Below are positions 24,577 to 34,810 of a DNA stretch of 64,000 nt, one piece after another. A program made the position numbers and the translations under genes. Every line of letters begins with the position of its first letter. Within the stretch, counting starts at the first letter, position 1. Under the pieces are notes generated by a model, which worked only from the letters and a program-made list of their open reading frames with translations, was not told where the DNA came from and searched no databases. Source of the DNA: Azolla caroliniana (Eukaryota; Polypodiophyta); assembly GCA_043228905.1 (NCBI GenBank), contig JBHGNT010000094.1, positions 1 to 64,000 on the forward strand, given 5' to 3'.

Positions 24577-26147
24577 CCCCAAGCTCCGGTCAACATCAAA
24601 ACAATCCAGGTAACACAAATTTTGCCAGCATATCTTAATTCTCATTTGAGAAAGTGTTGAATGCCTAATTTCTTTAGAAATAGAGCCAACTAAGAAGAGG
24701 AATGCTGCAAGAATGTTGTATGGAAAGGGCAAGAAAGGCAAAGTTGAATGTAATGGTGAGTCATATATGTTCTCACCTGTCTCGAGAGTTGTCAACCTAA
24801 TGCATTGTCTAATACCATGTACTTGTGTTACTAGCTGATGACGAAATGATCTTTGGTGAGGGAGATACGAGTCCAAAACCTGATCGTGAAGACGAATTTA
24901 TCCCACTCCCAAGTACCCGTCAAAAGCCGGTTTTTGAAAACAATGATTTAGATCATAACAACCCTATGATAGTGTTGCTTTTGGTGCATTCTATAGATCA
25001 TAACAACCCTGTTGAGCACTTAGATGTTGTGGAGAAGATGATCGAGCCTACCACTTGCAAATGGGGTATCTACGACTGTACAGTATGACGATGTAACAAT
25101 AGGTAAAAATGTGGCTCTTAACCCTATGTTCATTGTTGTTGGTATGTTGAGTATGTGAGTTGATACTAATATTCTTTAGAATCCCATTATTTAGGTTTAC
25201 AAGAGCAGTCTGATTCCCAATTGCAATCAAATGAATCCGAAACTATATGGAGCACAAGTGTAGAGTTAGATTCTGGGATTAACCTTTGCACGGAGGCAGA
25301 CTCTGGAAGCACATCTTCCACACATGAGGACTATGAGAAAAACGAAGCATTCATATTTGAAGAGCAGCTGGCATGTACAAACAACAATTTGTCTAAAGAA
25401 GCCCATGAGGAGTGTGGAAAGAATATGGCAAGTACTGAAGAGAAGACTGATTGTACTGAGAATGTATCTGTAGTGTCTAAAGATTCCCATGAGAATGAGG
25501 AGTGTGGAAAGAACATTGCTAGTACTGAAGAGGAGCCTGATTGTACTGAGAATGTGCTAGTAGTGTCTAAAGAATCCCATGAGTATTGTGGAAAGAACAT
25601 CGTTACAAATGAAGGGGAGCCTACTAGCATCACCCATGAGGACCAGGCAATAAAGACCACCCAAGAAGGGGAGCACGATTCTCTTAAGAATGAGGTGACA
25701 ACCACCGTACAGGAGGAGTTGACCCAAGAAGGAGAGCACAGGGGTCTTAAGAATGAGGTGACTATCACCAGCCAAGAGTTCGCTAGGAGTATTGTTGTAG
25801 CCCACATACAGGAGCCTAATTGTACTAAGACTGAGCATACTAGCAACAACATGAGTACTAAAACAACCCACGTTCAGGAGATGAGTGATAATTTTTCTAT
25901 CGATAGTACCTTTGTGGATGTGTGTACAAGCATTGCAGTTACAGAAAACACAGTTACTCTCTCAAGCTTGCCACTAGTACAAGGTGCCCGTGCATCCACG
26001 CCTGTCTCTGATGCCTCTGATGATGAAGTGCCACTTAGTCAGTTGATACCTAAAGGCTTTAAGATAAAGAAGAATGTAAAATCAGAAAAAACTGGCACCA
26101 ACAACAAGCGCATTACAAGATCAGCCAAATTGCCCTCTAGTGCCTGA
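24577..26147 (+). CDS. T ORF1, 3' exons: hypothetical protein with acidic internal repeats
   Basis: I do not recognise this family. Probable exons are: up to 24609 (ends CAATCCAG before GTAACA); about 24669-24754, encoding a basic stretch TKKRNAARMLYGKGKKGK; about 24834 onward, encoding an acidic segment; a small exon near 25085-25100; and a last exon from about 25195 to the stop at 26147. The last exon contains repeats of the type ECGKNIASTEEEPDCTENV and ends in a basic Lys/Arg tail (KKNVKSEKTG). The 5' exons are missing here and lie on the minus strand at 50657-54533, on the other side of the inversion, including a RING-H2 finger. The gene is convergent with the transposase-like gene at 27291-31054. 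Confidence 0.5.
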
Positions 26148-27290
26148 TAGTCTTTCGATTGTACTTGAACTTTAGTTGAACTGTTAGTGATGTCTGAAAT
26201 TGAACTATTTGGTATACCAAAATACTGTCTCATTTATCTGAAATAGTTATACCAGTGTCTTTCGATTATCTTTCAATTGTACTTGAACTTTAGCTGAACT
26301 GTTAGTGATGTCTAAAATTGAACTATTTGGTATACCAAAATCCAGTAGTTATACCAGTGTGAAATTCTATATTGCCAATTGCAGAGAATGAAAATGTATT
26401 CTATTGTTAACTCTGAAATGCTGTGAAGATCAGATCACTCATCTAGTGTTGTAGTGTAATCTAAATTTCTATATTGCTAATTCTGAAATGATCTTTGGTG
26501 AGGGAGGTACGAATTTATCACACTCCCAGGTACACTCCCATGCAGCCATGATTGTGTTGATTACAAATAAAATTTTATATTGTTAACTGAGATGTTATAT
26601 ACAGTTCGTTATACCAAATGAAGATTTAGAAGACTGGTATATACTGTCATGCAACCGAACTTTACATCAGATGTATGTATCTGTCTAACTGAGATACTTT
26701 GGGAGACTACTATGTATTACTTAATGCTTGCAATTGACATTGGGAGACTGCTATGTATTACTTAATACTTGCAATTGACATAATTGCAATTGACATTAGT
26801 ACTAAACTAATATGTATGTTGATACTTGCGTTAGTACTAATATGTATATTGATACTTGCGAAGTATGGTCTCCTTGAGTGCACATGGTTAGAGTTGAATA
26901 ATGACTTGAGTGCAAACAATAGAGACTTGATAGTTCAATAAGTTTGGGCCATATTTAGGCTACTAAGTATTCAAGACTTCCCACCTTAAACCATAGAAAC
27001 AAGCAACTCTATAATTACCATAAACACTGACAATGCAAAAGTAATGAAGACTTCACACCTTAAACCATGGAAACAAGCAACTCTATAATTACCATAAACA
27101 CTTACAATACAAGCTCAAAAAATAGTCTCAATACATCAAATATATCGATTCATAATACATAATAGAAGAAAGACGAAATATATCAATTCATTTGTCAATC
27201 ATCAAAATTAATATATATCAATACATCAAATAGTGAACTACAAATGGATGTTTTTCAGTTTTCTGCTACAATGTATTGATAGGGTGACTT
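26148..27290. other. Spacer between the two convergent T genes, with local duplications
   Basis: This AT-rich region has no credible ORF. About 75 bp are duplicated at 26153-26215 and 26263-26342 (TTCGATTGTACTTGAACTTTAG type), and about 78 bp at 26970-27035 and 27047-27115 (CACCTTAAACCATGGAAACA type). Poly(A) sites of both convergent genes would fall here. Confidence 0.7.
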
Positions 27291-30200
27291 TCAAGCATTA
27301 AATAGAGAGACCTCCCCTAATATGTGCTCATGAACCTCTTGGGGGACCTTGTAAACAATGTTGTATCCCTTAACCTTGTGCTTTGCTTGAGTCATATTGA
27401 ATTTGATCGCAAGAATGGCATCAACGTAGATTATTGCGATCAATGCTTCTTTTAGTAATGCATGTGTTCTTGCACTGCGGCAACTTTGCATAATAGTTTC
27501 CATAAACGACAAACTCACCAAGGTTGAAATTGTTGCCCCAGCCATCCCTCACCACTTCTTTCAATAATGTCTTGCCTTGCTTGCACACCACAATGTAGTT
27601 GTCTTCTAAATCTTCATTCTGAGGAGATTTGAGCACTGCAAAATGATCTCCAACTTCCAATAAAACCGCCACTTAGTCTTGATGTTGGTTGTAGTATACA
27701 ATATCGTTTGAATGTGCATCCTCTTCAATATCATCATATCGTTCAGGCTCAAGCTTTTGCAGCTTCTAGGGCTTGATGATTGATAGGTTGATGCATTTAT
27801 CCCAAGCTTCATCTATACACATGGAACAAAAGCATGATAAAGTACGGAGTAACAATTGTGTTGTGTCCTTGCGGCTAAACCCTAATACACAATGGGTGCT
27901 GCGTGTGCCTTTCACAGTTTTACAACCATATGATTTACTTCTATCAACCTCATCAGCGCGAACTTCAACAAACAATCTGTTATTACCATCATTTGACATC
28001 TTCCATATTAGCCACTGCACAACATCATGTGCATTTTGTAACTTAGCACCATTATTATCCAACTGCTCACTTGTAAGGGCACGTTTGATCACAGCCCCCG
28101 CGCCATCATGCTCTCCTTTTCCATGTCCAGACCCGAAGTAGTTCCATTGCATACGAATGTTGAATAAGGAGAAATACCTGCTTTTGTATCTCAGGTTTCC
28201 AACAAAATTAGTACTATGTTGTCAATCGAGAGTATTACACATCCATTAATACTGATTTAGTACAAATACAAAACAAAGCATAGCACAACGTATCCATTGA
28301 GAACACTCTACACTTATTAAAAGATAAATAGTACTATGTTGTCAACCATGTGAACTTGGCATCCATTAATACTAATTTAGTATGAATACAACACAAAAGC
28401 ATAGTACAATGAATTCATGGAAAGCAGTCTACATGAATTAACAGATAAATAATACAAACTCTTCAATATCGAATAGTACTATTTTGTTGACGACGAGTAC
28501 TTTACATTCATTAATACTGATTTAGTATAGATACAATACACAATACAGTACAATGTGTCCACGGAGAACACAACCCTCCTTAGAAGATAATTAGTACTAC
28601 AACACATGTACTTTACATCCCCCAATAAACACTGATTTAGTATAGATACCACACATAGTACAATACAATGTGTTCATGGAGAAAACTCAGCATGGATTAA
28701 TAGATAATTAGTACGAACTCTTCAATATAAGACGGTACTATGAGTACAAGATATGTACTTTACATCTTCCGATAATTACTGATTTAGTATAGATACAACA
28801 CCAAGTACAATACAGTGTGTTCATGGAGAACACTCAACATTGATTAATAGATAATTAGTACAAACTCTTCAATCTAGGACAGTACTATGAGTAAAAGACA
28901 TGTACTTTACATCCTTCGATAATTACTGATTTAGTACAGATACAACACACAATACAATACAATGTCCATGGAAAACTCTCAACATGGATTAAAAGATAAT
29001 TAGTACAATTCTCTTAAGGACGGACAATATTATGAGTACAAGACGAGTACTTTACATCCTTCTGTAAATACTGATTTAGTACAGATGCAACACACAACAT
29101 AGTACTATGTGTCTATGGACAACATAGTACATAGTACATATTCACGTCACAGGATAGTACTATTTGATCAATCAAGAATAGTTAACTTAGTTACAAACAA
29201 AATTAGTATGCATGCATCCATGTGAATAGTGTTGTGTTCGAATAGTTACAAACATAATTAGTATGCATCCATGTGAATAGTACTGTGTGTGAATAATTAC
29301 AAACATAATTAGTATGCATGCACTAACACAAGAATTACTTCCTTACACATTGCATGATAAGTACTAAACATATGGATTAAAAATTACCTGGCGATAAAGT
29401 AGAACGATCGTGCCACCGTAAACTGCGAGGCAGCACCATCAGACCAAACCCAATGACAGTTAAAGGTTAACCCTAGAGACAATAAATCTGCATGGTGAAG
29501 CTTAAAACAATGTTGAACAAATAGTGTATCATGCTTTTTACCATCTGAAATGTAAAATATTGATTTCTTATGTAACTCACTGTCTTGCCTCCAATAGCAA
29601 ATATGTGCAAGTATTGTACATTGATCATTGTACCAATGCATTGATTGAACCTCATTTTGAACTTTAAATGTATAGTTTTCTGCAAAGTCAATAACGGATA
29701 CGATGACACCCGTTGGTAAGTTATTAATACATTCCTTGAACTGTGAATTTTGCCAATAACTCCGGAAGTTATGTGGAATGAACTCCCCAAGTTGTTTCTT
29801 AAATTATGAGACAAGGGTAGCAGCACATGTCTCCTATATACTTCCTTGATATGCTTAGTTACAAGTCCCTTACCAATATTTTCAGTCACATACTCTAAAT
29901 ATTTCCATTTCATGATGTGACTGTTTCCCAAATCAAACTCCTGTCTACAAAATAATGGTAGTGGACAAACCTTACATGTTCTTAATAGACATGTACGACG
30001 ATGCCACTCACATGATGGTTCTTTTTCACAAACACATGACCTCCATAGCTCAGAAACGGATGCATAAGTCATGTTTCGTGCATTACACCTATTATCCTCC
30101 CCATTTGGTCTACAAACCTCACAAGTGTAGACACATAATTCCCCTTGTATACCCTTAGAATCAGTACGCATTGCATTCACTCCTAGCCTTAACATGTCCA

Positions 30201-31054
30201 TCTTCACGTGGTACACACAACAACATGTATTCCTCTCATTTACTTTTCTAACATAAAATGGTTTCAAACCTTGCAACTTGCGGAATCCAACAGTCAAGCT
30301 TGGATGTTGGTCTTTAAGTTCATGTACAATTCAGCCTACATCAACCAATATATATAGCAAACATTAATATACACTTGGTCAAAACACAAATTTATGGAAT
30401 GTGAATTGATATAAAAAAATGGAATACTTCTGTCATCTCCAAGAAGTGTCTAGGGTGAATCTGGTACTTACCCTGACTTATTCGTTGTCTACACACATCC
30501 GTCTTATTTGGTGAGACACGCATTTTTTTGGCCCAAAATGAATCCACTTTCTCAATAATCTCTTGAGATAAGGCATCGCATCGTCGTCTACGTCCCAACC
30601 CCAGCCACTTGAATTGGCTTGAGTGTATATTTCGACGATGTTTCCTCAAGTTCCTTCTTGGAATACCCAGGGCTAAGGCAACTTTAGTATCACTATATTT
30701 TTTTTCTCTCGCACCATTCACAACCATGTGTAGGGATGCCCTCTTTGCAGCAAGTTTGTTTATGCTCTCTACACCTTTCACTAAGTCTAGGGATGACTTC
30801 ATAGACTCTACAATCTCTTCTAAAACACATTGGTCCCTAAATTTTATTCTCTCCATGTCTTCATTCAAACGTTGATGGTGTAACACTCTACATATAATAT
30901 CCCTACGATCCTCTTCACTAAATCTCTTCGTTATTTCTACCAAATAACGGACTATGTGAAGAACCACTCGTCTCTTGGTCCTTTCAGATATACATGAGTT
31001 ACTTGACAACTCACTCTCATTGGGGACCCCCATTTGGTCACTAGATTTATCCAA
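27291..31054 (-). pseudogene. T ORF2: transposase-like protein with WSDG and SGHGKG..DGAGA core, decayed
   Basis: Exons on the minus strand are about 31054-30429, 30336-29388 and 28177-27291; introns have GT..AG borders. The first exon is helical and basic (RRRRCDALSQEIIEKVDSFW, VSPNKTDV). The second has a Cys/His-rich zinc-like part (CCCVYH, CEVCRPNG, CNAR, CVCEKEPSCEWH), then VIDFAENYTFKVQ and VWSDGAASQF. The third opens with FGSGHGKGEHDGAGAVIKR. Spaced Asp residues in these blocks suggest an RNase H-fold (DDE/D-type) nuclease. That is my inference, helped by recollection of a large uncharacterised eukaryotic family with the same core. Frameshifts (about 30300, about 29720, about 27480) and stops (about 27770, 27674) inactivate this copy. 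The 1.2-kb intron is a tandem array. Confidence 0.6.
28178..29387 (-). repeat. Intron of T ORF2 filled with an AGTACT-rich tandem array
   Basis: Units of roughly 110-150 bp recur (for example starts near 28694, 28843 and 28987), each with ATTAATAGATAATTAGTAC, ACATGTACTTTACATC and a TGTTCATGGAGAACACTC block. A second array based on TTAGTATGCATGCATCC occupies about 29200-29320. Splice borders are CCAG/GTAATT and GCAG/GTATTT. Confidence 0.8.
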
Positions 31055-32025
31055 AAAAATTAAGTGTCCAGCGAGAGTAGTTAATGTTATATAGACTACA
31101 CTAAGAAAACACAGTCAAATGTTTTTAAATGTGGCCTACAAAGTGAGAAATAATTCGTTTCGAACATTAGAATTACGGATCAAATATGACAATTGTAAAA
31201 TCTAAAAATTTAGTACTGAAAAATGAAGAAATGAAAAATTTTAGTCCTGAAAGTAAAAAAATGGATGGAAGGAACCTCCAATGGTGGCAGGAGCGTTGAT
31301 TCTGTGTGATATGCCGTCTCGATTTGCTGGAAGGAACATCCAATGGTGGAAGCACGATTTACAAATTTGACAATTGTAAAATCTAAAAATTTAGTACTGA
31401 AAAATGAAGAAATGAAATATTTTAGTCCTAAAAATAAAAAAATGGATGGAAGGAACCTCCAATGGTGGCGGGAGTGTTGATTTTGTGTGATATGCCGCCT
31501 CGATTTGCTGGAAGAAACCTCCAATGGTGGTGGGCGCCTTGAATCTTTGTGATATGCCGCCTTGATTTAGTGGAAGGAACCTCCAATGGTGGAGGGCCCC
31601 TTGAATCTTTGTGATATGCCGCCTGGATTCGGTGGAAGGATCCTCGCATCGATGGAAAAAGCCCCAAATCACCACGACATAAACTGCAATCGGTGGAAGT
31701 AAGAAAGTCGTTGTCGAAGAAGTCACTATTGGTTGTTATAAGAGGCCTAAAAACAGTCTATGTTCCTCAACCTAAACCTTAACAAAAACAGAAACCCTAA
31801 AAAAACCAGAAATCCTCAACTCAAAAGCTCCAACCTGACATGGATGTTTGAGATTTGCTCCCTAAACCCTAACAAAACTCTTAGATTGGAGGAAAAGTAG
31901 AAACGTGACATGGATGTCTGAGATGAAGAGCTCAGAGGGATAGAGGAAGAGGACTATGAGGGGAACTGCCAAAAACGACGTGAGGGGAAAATAGCCCCCA
32001 AAACTCAAAGAACATCTCCTCACGT
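31055..32025 (-). promoter_or_regulatory. Upstream region of T ORF2 with tandem CCTCCAATGGTGG repeats
   Basis: Between about 31190 and 31640 the motif GGAAGGAACCTCCAATGGTGG occurs about six times. Two of these lie in larger near-identical copies of about 180 bp (from about 31195 and 31378). A purine-rich leader follows, and the region is cut by G3 insertion after 32025. No credible coding sequence is seen. The first exon of T ORF2 may extend into it. Confidence 0.6.
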
Positions 32026-32729
32026 TGTCGTAGTGTATTCCACACACTACGTGAAAACCATAAAATAATATATCCGAATTTAGATACATATAAATAAATA
32101 AATAATATATCAAAAGAATTTATCACGTGCATAGGGCAGGATTCAAACCATGCACCTCCACGTAGATAAACCCCAACTTTACCATTGTAATAACTTAACT
32201 TTACTATTATAAATATAGATTTAATACGTATAAGACCTTTATTTACACATACCTTTATTAAAAGGTAAAAATCATGTATTCTTTAGAGTGTGAATATTTT
32301 ATTTACACGTGACATTAAAAGTGACTCATGCACATCTAGCGTGCACGAGCCCTATATTTAGGAAATGACAAAACATCACATGCACATTTAGTGTGCATGG
32401 GCACTTTAGGTGAAAAAGCATGAAGCCATGCTTAGCCTCTTCCATCTTTATATAAGGAGGAGAAAAATATGTATATGGTTGTTGATTAATATACAAGGTT
32501 GGATCAATCGAATATATTCGTGGGATTCATGAATTTTGCCATCTAAATGCTCTTATAATCTAAATATTGTTTTAATTACACTAAACTCGTGGGATTCACG
32601 ATATTGCTATCTTACTTCTCTTTCCACTATTCATATCTAGCCTTAAGTTGTATTCCTCTTCCTCCTAGTCAAAAACCTCGGCGGTTCCCACCCGACTCAC
32701 GCAACGATCCGGAGCCGAAGGGCACGACA
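32026..32729 (+). mobile_element. G3 5' LTR
   Basis: This 704-bp LTR has the same length as the 3' copy (38400-39103), with only about ten differences seen by eye. It starts TGTCGTAGTGTATTCCACAC and ends GGGCACGACA. The element is flanked by ACGT at 32022-32025 and 39104-39107. Antisense tRNA-like boxes lie at 32139-32149 (GGTTTGAATCC) and 32173-32184 (TGGTAAAGTTGG). A TATA-like TTTATATAAGG is at about 32447. Confidence 0.95.
32139..32184 (-). promoter_or_regulatory. tRNA-like A and B boxes in the G3 5' LTR, antisense
   Basis: TGGTAAAGTTGG and, 23 nt further on, GGTTTGAATCC each differ from the pol III A and B box consensus at one position. The 3' LTR has the same pair at 38513-38558 with one extra change in the B box. 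The order on the minus strand is correct for an internal pol III promoter. Confidence 0.5.
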
Positions 32730-32733
32730 CAGT

Positions 32734-32751
32734 TGGTGAACCCGACGTGAA
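32734..32751 (+). other. Putative primer-binding site of G3
   Basis: Identical 18-nt motif to G1 and G2, 4 nt after the LTR. Confidence 0.6.
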
Positions 32752-32767
32752 GACGGGTGGCAAGGAG

Positions 32768-34810
32768 ATGGAAAATCAACCGGAGGCTAGCAACATGATG
32801 ATGATGTTCGAGCGCATGCTACAAGAACAATGCGCGATGTCGGAGATAGCGGCATCAGTGGAGCGGCTCGTGCAACGAAACGGGCAATTCAACGGGAAAG
32901 ACGTGTCGCGGTATCTTCGGGACTACAAGGCGGAGATGCTACGGTGCGGAATATCGGAAGGACTGCAAGTGACGTCCTTCAACCGGGTGGCGACCGACGG
33001 GCTTCAAGCAAGCATCCATGGGCTACGACAGCAAAATCCGACATGGGAGGCGTTTGAAGTAGAGCTAAAGAGGACGTTCGCCATCGAGGATTCCTCCAAG
33101 GCGACGCGAAGGGGATTCGAAGATTGGGTGGAGACGCCGGACAAGGGATTGAAGGTCGTTGATGTGTTTTCGGCATTCGAAAGCCGGTACGGGAGGTTTT
33201 CCGCGAGAGATCAAGCTATCCTCGTACCGGACAAGGTAATCATGTTCTTGCGAGCCGTGGACGTCCGGGACCGGAAAGATCTCGGAGTGCTCTTGGAGGA
33301 CACGACCACGGAGAGTGGCCTCACCGAAACATGGGAAAGCGTGCGGGATATCGTCGCGCGATACACGAAGAGGGGGCAATGGCTTGCCAACGAGGAAAAG
33401 AGGGTTTCGGAACCAATTCCGAAACCGAGAACCGGATTGGAAGACCATCAACCAAGGGCTCGGGAGACTACAACCGAGAAGGGAATTGATGCATCTACGG
33501 TGGAGCAACTATTGAAGGAGATGGAGAATCTGAAGATCGCGATGGTGAAGAAGTCGGATGACCGCCCCACAAGCTCCAAGTATACGGACCGACGGTGCAT
33601 ATGGTGCGATAGTGCCGAACACGATCGGAGGGATTGCGACGAGCATAAGGAGGCGCTACGACGAGATCTCATCTACTACGAGGGAAACCGGATTCATTCG
33701 ATGGACTCTCGGAAGCCACTCCGACCGAACTTCCGGAAAGGCGGCATGAAGAAGGTGCTCGAGGAGGAATTGGCGGCAAGAAGCAACTATGCGACAACCG
33801 CGGGAATATGTGTCGGGGAGTCATCGAGAGCAAAGACGTCTTTTTGGCCGGAAGTTCTAGAAAACACCGAGAAAACCGACTCCAACGAGATCCGAAGCAC
33901 CGCGGAAGGCGTCCGGGAAGCTACGGGATGGGAGTGCCCTGTCGACAAGAATAGCGTATACGCCCTGTGTCAATTGCATAAGGTGTATGTGGACGAGAAA
34001 CGACGACGCACGGAGGATGCGGCCGGGCCATCGAAGATACCGGAAAGTTGGAACTCCGGAGGTAAGGGAAAAGAAAAGGCGACTCCGGCATTCAAGCTCG
34101 CCTCGGACATAGAACAACAAACCGACTTGAAAAGAGTGTTCGAGGAAAGAATCTTGGATAGCCGGGTAGATTTCTCGCTTCGGGAGCTACTCGGAATAGC
34201 AAAGAAGGAGTTCCACGATCTTCTCGTGGATCTCGTGAAGCGAAAAAGACAAAGTACGGAGGAAAATGCTCCAAGGGTGAATGCGAACACCGTTTTAATG
34301 AACGACACCGAAGCGGAGGACGAAATTCCGAACTCCCACTATACAAGGCCACATTGGGCACGCGCGACTACGGAGACTCCGGTCCGAATCGGCAACATCA
34401 AAGAACCCGTGCTAGCATTGATTGATCACGGATCGGAGATCAACTTGTTGTCCAAGGAGTTCTACCGGAAGGGGAAGTGGCCTATTAACACCAACCATGG
34501 ATGGAAGATTCGGGCGGCCACCAAAGCAACGGAAGATCTATTTGCGGCTTGTCCGGATGTGACGGTGAAGATCGGGGATGTCGAGATCGACCAAAATTTC
34601 TTCGTGCAAGATGAGGTTTCACATTCCGTCATCCTCGGCCAACCCTTTATCACGGCATCACGGATGGAGACGAAGGTGCTCGATAGCGGTGCGGCTTTTG
34701 CGCGAATTCGGAGCCAAAACGGTGGGAAATCCGTCCAATTCCTAACAGTGCCGGCAAATCACGAAAGGAACAAGAGGGAACTCTTGTCCCAAGTGAGAAT
34801 GGATTTTTAA
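32768..34810 (+). CDS. G3 gag-protease polyprotein, intact
   Basis: An uninterrupted frame runs from 32747; I prefer the ATG at 32768, which matches the gag starts of G1 and G2, giving 680 residues. The N-terminal two thirds is gag, with a CCHC zinc knuckle CIWCDSAEHDRRDC near 33597-33638. The C-terminal part is an aspartic protease with ALIDHGSEINLLS (about 34415-34453) and VILGQPFI. The D-H-G triad is unusual, but shared with G1 and G2. It processes the polyprotein in the virus-like particle. The ORF ends MDF-stop, and pol follows in the -1 frame. It is the best-preserved coding unit of the lineage here. Confidence 0.9.
   Translation: MENQPEASNMMMMFERMLQEQCAMSEIAASVERLVQRNGQFNGKDVSRYLRDYKAEMLRCGISEGLQVTSFNRVATDGLQASIHGLRQQNPTWEAFEVELKRTFAIEDSSKATRRGFEDWVETPDKGLKVVDVFSAFESRYGRFSARDQAILVPDKVIMFLRAVDVRDRKDLGVLLEDTTTESGLTETWESVRDIVARYTKRGQWLANEEKRVSEPIPKPRTGLEDHQPRARETTTEKGIDASTVEQLLKEMENLKIAMVKKSDDRPTSSKYTDRRCIWCDSAEHDRRDCDEHKEALRRDLIYYEGNRIHSMDSRKPLRPNFRKGGMKKVLEEELAARSNYATTAGICVGESSRAKTSFWPEVLENTEKTDSNEIRSTAEGVREATGWECPVDKNSVYALCQLHKVYVDEKRRRTEDAAGPSKIPESWNSGGKGKEKATPAFKLASDIEQQTDLKRVFEERILDSRVDFSLRELLGIAKKEFHDLLVDLVKRKRQSTEENAPRVNANTVLMNDTEAEDEIPNSHYTRPHWARATTETPVRIGNIKEPVLALIDHGSEINLLSKEFYRKGKWPINTNHGWKIRAATKATEDLFAACPDVTVKIGDVEIDQNFFVQDEVSHSVILGQPFITASRMETKVLDSGAAFARIRSQNGGKSVQFLTVPANHERNKRELLSQVRMDF

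Noticed and set aside
24577-24610. Terminal inverted repeat of T at the G1 junction
   Set aside because: The sequence reads as the interior of an exon with a good 5' splice site and does not match 39104-39198 or 55200-55304; it is an inversion break and not a transposon end.
27291-31054. T ORF2 as an active host gene
   Set aside because: Several frameshifts and stops in otherwise conserved blocks show decay, and the surrounding unit sits inside a copia element.
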